NCBI GenBank assembly: GCA_023386795.1
Contig: JAEWJB010000188.1
Location: 101,509-165,508, forward strand
Direction of reading: 5' to 3'
From: Pseudomonadota bacterium
Lineage (GTDB): Bacteria; Pseudomonadota; Gammaproteobacteria; Xanthomonadales; Xanthomonadaceae
DNA length: 64,000 bases
The notes beneath the pieces are model-generated. The model did no database searches. It saw nothing but the letters and a program-made list of their open reading frames with translations, and had not been told where the DNA came from. Positions 1-7,276 of this stretch are shown one piece after another (position 1 is the stretch's first letter; every line of letters starts with the position of its first letter). A program made the position numbers and the translations under genes.

Positions 1-54
1 GATCGGCGGGCCGTCTCCCGCGCCCCTGTCCCGTCGAAACCGGAGCCCCGTCGC

Positions 55-2019
55 ATGCCCCCTCCTGTCGCCGCACCACATACGCCCTCCCCGCAGACCC
101 GCGCCGGACCGGCTGCTGCCCCGCCCCGCAAGCGCCTGCAGCATGGCGCGCTGCGCCTGGGGGCCGCCCTGCTGGTGGGGGCGATCTTCCTGGTCGACGC
201 GCTGACCACGCTGGAAGGCGCGGTGGCGGTGCTCTACGTGGTGGCCGTCATGCTGGTCGCGCGCACGGCGCGCCGGGGCGACATCCTGGCCGTGGCCGCG
301 GCGGGCATCGTGCTCACGGTCTACGCCTATCTGGATACCCATGGCCTGCGCCACCTCGGCGCGCAGACCTTTCGCGCGGCGGTGAGTCTGGCGGCCATCG
401 CGATCAGCGCCGCGCTGGCGCTGGAGAACCAACGCGCGGTGCAGTCGCTGGCCTCGCAGGCCATGCTGCTGGACCTGTCGCACGACATGATCTTCACCCG
501 CGACCGCGACGGGCGCATCGCGTTCTGGAGCCGCGGCGCGGCGGAGGTCTACGGATTCAGTGCGCAGGAAGCACTGGGCCGCGTCGCCGACGAACTGCTG
601 CGCACGCGCTACGCACAACCGCGCGCGCTGGCCGACGCGGCGCTGGAAGCCGAAGGCCGCTGGGAAGGCACGCTGCTGCAGACCACGCGCGACGGCCGCG
701 AGCTGCACGTGGAAAGCCGCTGGGCGCTGCAACGCGATGCCGCCGGCCGCCCGTGGCGCGTGCTGGAAACCCACACCGACGTCACCGCGCGACAGGCCGC
801 CCATGCCCGGCTGGTGCAAAGCGAGCAGCGCTACCGCCGCATGTTCGATGCCACGCGCATCGGCGTGGTGCAGCAGGATTGGCGCGCGCTCCACGCCGCG
901 CTGCTCGCGCAAGGGCTCGAAGACCCGACCGCGCTGGCCGCCCATCTCGCGCGGCACCCCGGCTTCGCCGCGCAGGCCCGCGACCTGGTGCGCATCGAGC
1001 GCACCAATCCCGCCTTCGCCACCATCGCCGGTCATACGCAAGCGGCCATGCCCGCCTCGCTCTCCGAACTGCTCGATCCCGCCGACGATACCTTCGTCGC
1101 CTCGCTGCTCGCCTATGCCGGCGGCGAGACGTTCTTCGAAGGCGAGACGGAATTGGTGCGCGCCGACGGCCGGCGCGTCCCCGTGCTGTTCACCATCACC
1201 TTCCCCACCGCCGAGGACGGCGCCGGCAGCGTACTGGTGTTCGTGGTGGACATCACCGAGCGCCGGCAAGCGCAGGACGCCATGCTCGCCGCGCAGGCCG
1301 AACTGGCACACGCCATGCGCGTGGCGACGCTCGGCGAGCTCACGGCCTCCATCGCCCACGAAGTCAACCAGCCGTTGATGGCGGTGGTGACCAATGGCGA
1401 GGCCGGCATGCGCTGGTTGCGCCGCGATACGCCGGACCTGCACGAAGTGGAGACGGCCATCGCCCGGATCATCGCCGAGGGCCGGCGCGCCGGCGACATC
1501 GTGCGCCGGGTGCGCGATTTCCTCAGCAAGGCGCCGACGCCGCACCAGCCGTTGGCACCGGCGGCGCTGCTCGCCGACGCCGTGGAACTGGTGCGCCACG
1601 AATTCACCCGCGAGGCGGTGGACGTGCACGTCCATGTCGAGGACGACCTGCCCTGGCTGCACGGCGACCGCGTGCAGCTGGAGCAGGTGCTGGTGAACCT
1701 GATGGTCAACGCCAGCCAGGCCTTGGCCGGCTGGCGCGGGCCGCGCATACTGTCCCTTCACGCCGGCCGCGGCGCGGAGGCTACGCTGGTGTTCCGCGTC
1801 GCCGACACCGGACCGGGCATCACCGCCGCCGACCTGCCGCGCCTGTTCGATCCGTTCTACACGACCAAGCCGCACGGCATGGGCATGGGGCTGGCGATCT
1901 GCCGCACCACCGCCCAGGCCCACGGCGGGGAGCTCACGGTGGAGAGCACGCCCGGCCGCGGCACTGTGTTCGAGCTGACCCTGCCCTCCCACCTTGACGC
2001 CCCGCCCCATGCGCCATAG
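55..2019 (+). CDS. PAS-domain sensor histidine kinase (FixL-like)
   Basis: Membrane sensor kinase of 654 aa. About four hydrophobic segments lie between residues 33 and 123. A PAS domain follows (about 135-250), then a second PAS-like domain (about 255-402) ending in the typical DITERR. The HisKA helix carries the phospho-acceptor His435 in IAHEVNQPL, and the HATPase domain shows the N box (VNASQAL), DTGPGI and a GMGMGL glycine loop. The ATG at 55 is preceded by GGAG. The gene overlaps the start of the following FixJ-like regulator by 11 nt, so the two are almost certainly cotranscribed and partners. FixL proteins sense O2 or redox through PAS; no haem-binding residue could be confirmed here, so the signal is unknown. 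Family assignment is firm; the ligand is not. Confidence 0.93.
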   Translation: MPPPVAAPHTPSPQTRAGPAAAPPRKRLQHGALRLGAALLVGAIFLVDALTTLEGAVAVLYVVAVMLVARTARRGDILAVAAAGIVLTVYAYLDTHGLRHLGAQTFRAAVSLAAIAISAALALENQRAVQSLASQAMLLDLSHDMIFTRDRDGRIAFWSRGAAEVYGFSAQEALGRVADELLRTRYAQPRALADAALEAEGRWEGTLLQTTRDGRELHVESRWALQRDAAGRPWRVLETHTDVTARQAAHARLVQSEQRYRRMFDATRIGVVQQDWRALHAALLAQGLEDPTALAAHLARHPGFAAQARDLVRIERTNPAFATIAGHTQAAMPASLSELLDPADDTFVASLLAYAGGETFFEGETELVRADGRRVPVLFTITFPTAEDGAGSVLVFVVDITERRQAQDAMLAAQAELAHAMRVATLGELTASIAHEVNQPLMAVVTNGEAGMRWLRRDTPDLHEVETAIARIIAEGRRAGDIVRRVRDFLSKAPTPHQPLAPAALLADAVELVRHEFTREAVDVHVHVEDDLPWLHGDRVQLEQVLVNLMVNASQALAGWRGPRILSLHAGRGAEATLVFRVADTGPGITAADLPRLFDPFYTTKPHGMGMGLAICRTTAQAHGGELTVESTPGRGTVFELTLPSHLDAPPHAP

Positions 2020-2662
2020 CCCGCTTCCGCCGACTTCCTCCGTGCCGCTGGTCGTCATCGTGGACGACGAGGCCGCGGTGCGCGAGGCCCTGGACAGCCT
2101 GTTTCGCTCCATCGGCCTGCAGGCGCGCACCTTCGCCTCGGCAGCCGAGCTGCTGGCCCAGGCGCTGCCCGACGTGCCCGGCTGCATCGTGCTGGACGTG
2201 CGCCTGCCCGGGATCAGCGGCCTGGATTTCCAGGCCCAACTCGTCGCGCAGGGGGTGGCGCTGCCGATCGTGTTCATGACCGGGCACGGCGACATCCCGA
2301 TGTCGGTGCGCGCGATGAAGGCCGGCGCGGTGGATTTCCTCGCCAAGCCCTTCCGCGACCAGGACATGCTCGATGCAGTGAGCGCGGCGATCGAACGCGA
2401 CCGCCAGCGTCGTGCACAGGCCGCGAGCCTGGCGCAGGTGCGCGAGCAGTACCAGACGCTGACCCCGCGCGAGCGCGAGGTCATGGCGCACGTGGTGGCC
2501 GGGTTGATGAACAAGCAGGTCGCCGGATTGATCGGCCTGAGCGAGATCACCGTGAAGATCCATCGCGGCAACGTGATGCGCAAGATGGGCGTGCGTTCGC
2601 TGGCCGACCTGGTGCGGCAGGCCGAAGCGCTGGGCATCCAGGGTCCCCACACCTCCGTATGA
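2009..2662 (+). CDS. FixJ/NarL-type response regulator
   Basis: A 217-aa transcriptional regulator with an N-terminal receiver domain (acidic D19/D20, phospho-acceptor Asp63 in VLDVRLPG, Lys in AKPFRD) and a C-terminal LuxR-type helix-turn-helix (about 150-212). That region contains LTPREREVMAHVVAG and the recognition segment ITVKIHRGNVMRKM. I chose the ATG at 2009; an in-frame TTG at 1994 would add five residues. The start lies inside the kinase gene, implying translational coupling. The probable regulon includes the orphan receiver gene and the hydrolase downstream, because an 18-bp near-identical motif occurs at this gene's 3' end and again before the hydrolase. That regulon is inference. 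Confidence 0.93.
   Translation: MRHSPLPPTSSVPLVVIVDDEAAVREALDSLFRSIGLQARTFASAAELLAQALPDVPGCIVLDVRLPGISGLDFQAQLVAQGVALPIVFMTGHGDIPMSVRAMKAGAVDFLAKPFRDQDMLDAVSAAIERDRQRRAQAASLAQVREQYQTLTPREREVMAHVVAGLMNKQVAGLIGLSEITVKIHRGNVMRKMGVRSLADLVRQAEALGIQGPHTSV
2645..2662 (+). promoter_or_regulatory. Putative FixJ-type binding motif, copy 1
   Basis: The 18-mer CCCCACACCTCCGTATGA overlaps the last codons and stop of the response-regulator gene and lies 89 bp upstream of the orphan receiver gene. A second copy with one mismatch is at 3135-3152. Repetition at matching places in one small locus suggests a cis-regulatory site for the adjacent regulator. Function is inferred. Confidence 0.5.
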
Positions 2663-2751
2663 TGTTCAGGCCGGCGCCCGCATGCCTAAATGCGTCATCG
2701 GGCCGGCTTGACGCACCTTCGTGCGCCGCATGGCGCGAAGGAGTTGTCGGC

Positions 2752-3132
2752 ATGAACCCTCACGCCCGCGCCCGCCTCGTCGCCGTGGTCGACGACGACA
2801 GCGGCGTACGCGCCTCGTTGTCCAGCCTGCTGCGCGCACTGGGCTACGACACGCTCACCTATGCCTCGGCCGCCGAATTCCTGCAGGCGCTGCCGGCGCA
2901 CGCGCCGGGCTGCCTGATCAGCGACATGCGCATGCCCGGCATGGATGGCGAGCAGCTGCAGGCGGCGCTGCAATCGGCCGGTCACGACTTTCCGGTGATC
3001 CTGCTCACCGCGTTTCCCACCGAGGCGATGCGCGCGCGCGTGCTGGCGCGTGGCGCGCTCGCCTTCCTCGTCAAGCCCGTGGAGGCCGACGTCATCGCCG
3101 AATGCGTGGATCGCGCCCTGGCGCCGCGATGA
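2752..3132 (+). CDS. Single-domain response regulator (receiver only)
   Basis: A 126-aa receiver protein with no output domain: acidic residues D14-D16, phospho-acceptor Asp58 in LISDMRMPG, conserved Thr in LLTAF and Lys in VKPVEA. The ATG at 2752 is chosen because GCGAAGGAG precedes it by about 8 nt; an upstream in-frame ATG at 2659 would add 31 residues unlike any receiver. It follows the FixJ-like gene by 89 bp that contain motif copy 1. Stand-alone receivers of this type act as phosphate sinks, feedback inhibitors or protein-interaction switches for the neighbouring kinase. Which applies here cannot be read from sequence. Confidence 0.9.
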   Translation: MNPHARARLVAVVDDDSGVRASLSSLLRALGYDTLTYASAAEFLQALPAHAPGCLISDMRMPGMDGEQLQAALQSAGHDFPVILLTAFPTEAMRARVLARGALAFLVKPVEADVIAECVDRALAPR

Positions 3133-3134
3133 CG

Positions 3135-3152
3135 CCCCACACCTTCGTATGA
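3135..3152 (+). promoter_or_regulatory. Putative FixJ-type binding motif, copy 2
   Basis: CCCCACACCTTCGTATGA differs from copy 1 at a single position. It starts two bases after the orphan receiver gene and ends 84 bp before the hydrolase ATG at 3237. A TAGGAT at about 3169-3174 could be a -10 element. Placement upstream of a promoter-sized gap is what a response-regulator activation site would show; this is inference. Confidence 0.5.
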
Positions 3153-3236
3153 GGCGGCGAACCGAGCGTAGGATTTCGCCGCTCCTGCTACCCCCGTAGC
3201 GTTCGCGTTGTACCCCACCACATGAGGAGTCCCCTG

Positions 3237-4073
3237 ATGAACACTGTCACCACCCGCGATGGCGTCGATATCTTCTTCCAGGACTGGGGTCCCAAGGACG
3301 CCCAGCCCCTGGTGTTCCACCATGGCTGGCCGCTGTCCAGCGATGACTGGGACGCGCAGCTGCTGTTCTTCGTGCGCAAGGGCTTCCGTGTCATCGCCCA
3401 CGACCGCCGCGGTCATGGCCGTTCCTCGCATGTGGCCGATGGCCATGACATGGACCACTACGCCGCCGATGCGGCCGCGGTCATGGAGCACCTGGACCTG
3501 CGCAACGCCGTGCACATCGGCCATTCCACCGGCGGCGGCGAAGTCACCGCCTACGTGGCGCGCTACGGCCAACCCGCCGGCCGCGTGGCCAAGGCGGTGC
3601 TGATCGGGGCGGTGCCGCCGATCATGGTCAAGACGCCCGCCAACCCGGGCGGCCTGCCGATCGAGGTATTCGACGGCCTGCGCGCGCAACTGGCCGCCAA
3701 CCGCTCGCAGTTCTATCTCGACCTGCCGACCGGCCCGTTCTACGGCTTCAACCGCGAGGGCGCCAAGGCCATCCCCGGCACGATCCAGAATTGGTGGCGC
3801 CAGGGCATGGCCGGCAATGCCAAGGCCCACTACGAGGGCATCAAGGCATTCTCGGAAACCGACTTCACCGAAGACCTGAAGAAGATCGAGGTGCCGGTGC
3901 TGGTGATGCACGGCGACGACGACCAGATCGTGCCGATCGCCGATGCCGGCGAGCTGTCGTGGAAGCTGGTCAAGCACGGCGAGCTGAAGGTGTACAAGGG
4001 CTTCCCGCACGGCATGTGCACGACCCACGCCGATGTGATCAACGCCGACCTGCTGGAATTCATCCAGCGCTGA
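3237..4073 (+). CDS. Alpha/beta hydrolase, non-haem chloroperoxidase-like
   Basis: A 278-aa alpha/beta hydrolase of the cofactor-free haloperoxidase/esterase group. The nucleophile elbow GHSTGGG gives Ser97, the acid is Asp229 in HGDDDQIVP, and the base is His258 in FPHGMCTTH. HHGWPLS carries the oxyanion region. The ATG at 3237 has GAGGAG 7 nt upstream; an ATG at 3222 precedes that site and is unlikely. There is no signal peptide, so it is cytoplasmic. In vivo such enzymes are mostly esterases or perhydrolases, and true halogenation is doubtful. Location behind the kinase/regulator genes and the second motif copy suggests it is a target of that system. Confidence 0.9.
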   Translation: MNTVTTRDGVDIFFQDWGPKDAQPLVFHHGWPLSSDDWDAQLLFFVRKGFRVIAHDRRGHGRSSHVADGHDMDHYAADAAAVMEHLDLRNAVHIGHSTGGGEVTAYVARYGQPAGRVAKAVLIGAVPPIMVKTPANPGGLPIEVFDGLRAQLAANRSQFYLDLPTGPFYGFNREGAKAIPGTIQNWWRQGMAGNAKAHYEGIKAFSETDFTEDLKKIEVPVLVMHGDDDQIVPIADAGELSWKLVKHGELKVYKGFPHGMCTTHADVINADLLEFIQR

Positions 4074-4236
4074 GTCGCGCTTCCGGGCGCGGGCCGCGGG
4101 CCCGCGTCCATCGCGTACCCGTTTTGCCGCGCGCTGGCTTTCATCTCGTTCCGATGCGGCGCCGCCGCATCGGCCGAGGCCTGCCGCCCGTGCGCCGGCG
4201 AACGCCACTTCCCCCACCGTCTTTCCTGGAGTTTCC

Positions 4237-5421
4237 ATGGCCATCTCGGCCCCCCTGTCCTCCACCGCGCCGCGCGCGCCGCTGTTCGCCATGGCGCTGG
4301 CCGCCGGGCTCGCCGTGGCGAACATCTACTACAACCAGCCGATGCTGGGGATCATGGCCGCCAGCCTCGGCGATGCGCGGGTCAGTGCGTGGATTCCCGC
4401 GCTCACGCAGGCCGGTTACGCGGCCGGGCTGCTGCTGTTGCTGCCGCTGGGCGACATGTTCGAGCGGCGCCGGTTGATCGTGGTGCAATTCGTCGTGCTG
4501 GCCGCGGCGCTGGCGTTGACCGCTGCCGCGCCGGGGCTGGCGATGCTGGCGATCGGCTCGGTGCTGGTGGGCGCCACCGCCACCGTGGCGCAGCAGATCG
4601 TGCCGTTCGCCGCCATCCTGTGCGCGCCGGAAAAGCGCGGCGCGGCGATCGGCACGGTGATGAGCGGCCTGTTGACCGGCATCCTGCTCAGCCGCACGGC
4701 GGCCGGCGCGCTGTCGAGCGCGGTGGGCTGGCGCGCGGTGTTCTGGATCGCCGTGCCGGTGGCGCTGGCCGCCGCCGTGCTGATGGCGCGCAGCCTGCCC
4801 GCGCATGCCCCCGCCCATCGCCTGCGTTACCGCGAACTGCTCGCCTCGCTGTGGCAGCTGTGGCATCGCGAACCGCGCCTGCGCCAGGCGGCGTTGGTGC
4901 AGGCGCTGCTGTTTGCCGCTTTCTCCGCGTTCTGGACCGTGCTCTCGCTGCACCTGGCCGAACCGCCGCTGCACCTGGGTGCCACCGCGGCGGGCCTGTT
5001 CGGCATCGTCGGCGCGGTGGGCGTGGCGATGGCGCCGGTCGCCGGCCGCGTGGCCGACCGCCGCGGCCCGGCGTGGGTGATCCGCCTTGGCGCGTTGGCC
5101 ACGCTGGTGTCGTGGATCTTGCTCGGCGCATGGCCGGGCATCGCCGGCCTGGTGGTGGGCGTGATCGCCCTGGACTTCGGCGTGCAGATCGCACTGGTCT
5201 CGCACCAGCACCTGATCTACGGGCTGCATCCGGAGTTCAAGAGCCGCCTCAACACCCTGTTCATGACCTCGATGTTCGTCGGCGGCGCCGTGGGCTCATG
5301 GGCCTCGGCGGTGGTGTGGCACCGCTTCGGCTGGCACGGCGTGGCCGTGCTCGGCGTGGCGCTGCCCGCGCTCGCGCTGCTGATCACGCTTCGTCGCGCC
5401 GATGCTTCGCGCCCTGCCTGA
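4237..5421 (+). CDS. MFS transporter (putative exporter)
   Basis: A 394-aa major facilitator protein with about twelve hydrophobic segments. The N-terminus contains NIYYNQPMLG, typical of a subgroup of proton-driven exporters related to Bcr/arabinose-efflux permeases, and the loop 2-3 region reads GDMFERRR. CTGGAG lies six bases before the ATG. It is 163 bp from the hydrolase gene, and the gap shows no terminator, so cotranscription is possible but unproven. The substrate cannot be inferred from sequence. Confidence 0.88.
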   Translation: MAISAPLSSTAPRAPLFAMALAAGLAVANIYYNQPMLGIMAASLGDARVSAWIPALTQAGYAAGLLLLLPLGDMFERRRLIVVQFVVLAAALALTAAAPGLAMLAIGSVLVGATATVAQQIVPFAAILCAPEKRGAAIGTVMSGLLTGILLSRTAAGALSSAVGWRAVFWIAVPVALAAAVLMARSLPAHAPAHRLRYRELLASLWQLWHREPRLRQAALVQALLFAAFSAFWTVLSLHLAEPPLHLGATAAGLFGIVGAVGVAMAPVAGRVADRRGPAWVIRLGALATLVSWILLGAWPGIAGLVVGVIALDFGVQIALVSHQHLIYGLHPEFKSRLNTLFMTSMFVGGAVGSWASAVVWHRFGWHGVAVLGVALPALALLITLRRADASRPA

Positions 5422-5621
5422 GCCACATGAATGAGCGAAGGCGCTTCGGGTTGACGGCGGCGTGAAGCCCGGGCGCCAGGGTGCGATTACGCTGGCAGTC
5501 GCCTGCCCGACCGCGCATCGCCCCGGCGGCCATCGCCACGGATCACCCACGCGCCGCGCCCGCCATCGCCCGCCGCCGCCCGCTCTCGATCCGCGCTCCT
5601 TTCCCGACCCGAGGATCCCGC

Positions 5622-6113
5622 ATGTCCGCCTCCACGCTCCTGTCCGCCGGCACGCCGGCACCCGACTTCGAACTGCCCTCCACGCCCGACCAGCGGGTCT
5701 CGCTGGCGTCCCTGCGTGGCCAGCCAGTGATCCTGGCTTTCTACCCCGCCGACTGGAGCCCGGTCTGCGGCGACCAGATGGCGCTGTACAACCAGGTGCT
5801 GCCCGAGTTCCAGCGCGCCGGCGCGCAACTGCTCGGCATCTCTGTCGATGGGGCGTGGTGCCACGCCGCGTTCGCCGAGCAGCGCAAGCTCCACTTCCCG
5901 CTGCTGGCCGATTTCGAACCCAAGGGCGAGGTGGCGCGCCGCTATGGCGTCTACCGCGATGGGGACGGGATCAGCGAGCGCGCGCTGTTCGTGATCGACG
6001 CGCAGGGCCGCATCGCGTGGAGCCACCTGTCGCCGCTGGGCATCAATCCAGGTGCCGACGGCATCCTCGACGCACTCGACAAGCTGTCCGCCGCTTCCGG
6101 AGATCGCGCATGA
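5622..6113 (+). CDS. Peroxiredoxin (AhpC/TSA family)
   Basis: A 163-aa thiol peroxidase that reduces hydrogen peroxide and alkyl hydroperoxides. The peroxidatic motif PxxxSxxC is intact, with Cys49 in PADWSPVCGDQ. A second cysteine follows in DGAWCHAAF and could act as resolving residue or be structural; no C-terminal Cys is present, so the 1-Cys versus atypical 2-Cys mechanism is open. The ATG at 5622 starts at the canonical N-terminus; a longer reading frame from 5481 is Arg/Pro-rich and unlike the family. The stop codon overlaps the start of the DsbA-like gene (ATGA), a natural pair in which the partner may supply reducing or disulfide chemistry. Confidence 0.93.
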   Translation: MSASTLLSAGTPAPDFELPSTPDQRVSLASLRGQPVILAFYPADWSPVCGDQMALYNQVLPEFQRAGAQLLGISVDGAWCHAAFAEQRKLHFPLLADFEPKGEVARRYGVYRDGDGISERALFVIDAQGRIAWSHLSPLGINPGADGILDALDKLSAASGDRA

Positions 6114-6637
6114 GCCACCTCACCCTTCCCGTCACCGCCCAGGACCACAGCCAGGGTCCTGCCGAGGCACCGGTCACGCTGGTCGAATACGGTGACTACG
6201 AATGCCCCTATTGCGGCGAGGCGTATCCGCTGCTCAAGGCAGTGCAGGCCGCGCTCGGCGCGCAGCTGCGCTTCGTCTTCCGCAACTTCCCGCTGACCGA
6301 GATGCACCCGCACGCGCTGCGCGCCGCGCAGTTCGCCGAGGCGGCCGGCGCGCACGGCAAGTTCTGGGAAGCACACGACATGCTGTACGAACACCAGGAG
6401 GCGCTCGGCGACCATGACCTGGCCCGCTACGCGCACGAACTCGGCCTGCCGCCCACCGCCTTCGGCGAAGCGGTATCCGGCCGGTACGACGCGCGCATCG
6501 AGGCCGACTTCCTGGGCGGCGTGCGCAGCGGCGTGAACGGGACGCCGACGCTGTTCGTCAACGGCGAGCGCTACGATGGACCGCGCGACTACGACACGCT
6601 GGTGTCCATCCTCACCGAACTGGCGCAGCGCCGCTGA
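6110..6637 (+). CDS. DsbA-family thioredoxin-fold protein
   Basis: A 175-aa thioredoxin-fold protein with the active site ECPYCG (Cys32, Cys35), an alpha-helical insert and a cis-Pro loop in NGTPTLFVNG, as in DSBA-like and frnE/BdbD-like oxidoreductases. No signal peptide is visible, so it appears cytoplasmic, unlike true DsbA. The start ATG overlaps the peroxiredoxin stop by four bases (ATGA), indicating tight translational coupling and a shared role in thiol redox homeostasis. The exact substrate is unknown. Confidence 0.92.
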   Translation: MSHLTLPVTAQDHSQGPAEAPVTLVEYGDYECPYCGEAYPLLKAVQAALGAQLRFVFRNFPLTEMHPHALRAAQFAEAAGAHGKFWEAHDMLYEHQEALGDHDLARYAHELGLPPTAFGEAVSGRYDARIEADFLGGVRSGVNGTPTLFVNGERYDGPRDYDTLVSILTELAQRR

Positions 6638-6644
6638 AGGAACC

Positions 6645-7118
6645 TCAAGGCGCCAGGGCGCGGTGGCCGTAGCTCAGCACCCGGGTGATCCGCCATTGGT
6701 CACCCTGGCGGTGCCAGACGATGACGAACTTCGCCACGCCCTCGCATTGCCCGCTGGCCAATTCGCAAAAGCGATGCTCGCCTTCGGCGAGCGCCCCGTA
6801 ATCCTTCAGCGGATAGGCGCGGAACGTGCCCGCGATCAACTCGCGGCGCACCTTGTGGCAGATCCACTTGCGGGTGTTGTCGATGACGGTCTGCCGATCG
6901 TGCGTGACGCCGCCGGTGTCGTGGTAGAACTCGACATCCGGCGCGAAGTAGCCACTGAAGGCCTCCAGGTCGCAGGCGTCGTAGGCGTTGAAGACCGCCT
7001 GGTCCAGGCCGAGCAACTGGTCGTACAGCGGGCCGCCGACCCCGTCGTCGGCGGCGGCTGCACAGCCGCTGGCCAGCAGTCCGGCCCACAGCATCGGCCA
7101 CGTTGCTATACGCTTCAT
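6645..7118 (-). CDS. Putative lipoprotein of the NTF2/SnoaL-like (DUF4440) fold
   Basis: A 157-aa exported protein. The N-terminus MKRIATWPML is followed by a hydrophobic stretch and ASGC, so Cys19 may be lipidated, although the -3 residue is Ala instead of Leu. The mature part has the look of an NTF2-like or DUF4440 domain: an early helix with DACDLEAFSGYFAPD and a C-terminal strand VWHRQGDQWRITRVLSYGHR. I chose the ATG at 7118 because GGGGAG precedes it on the minus strand; in-frame starts at 7133 and 7172 lack one. It converges on the DsbA-like gene. Function is unknown; these folds serve as binding proteins or small enzymes. Confidence 0.78.
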   Translation of the reverse strand: MKRIATWPMLWAGLLASGCAAAADDGVGGPLYDQLLGLDQAVFNAYDACDLEAFSGYFAPDVEFYHDTGGVTHDRQTVIDNTRKWICHKVRRELIAGTFRAYPLKDYGALAEGEHRFCELASGQCEGVAKFVIVWHRQGDQWRITRVLSYGHRALAP

Positions 7119-7276
7119 CGTCGCGCTCCCCATGAAGGTTTGGACGCAAGCCCCCTTGCGCCGCCACAGCATCGTACAGCGCTGCAGCGACGGTCAACGC
7201 GCGCGCCGCGGCCAGCCGCGCCCTCGCGGCCGCGGAGCGGCGCGGAGGGCGTCGGCGCGGATGCGACCGCCTTGCC

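Noticed and set aside
3237..4073. True vanadium or haem haloperoxidase
   Set aside because: The protein has an alpha/beta-hydrolase Ser-Asp-His triad and no metal or haem site.
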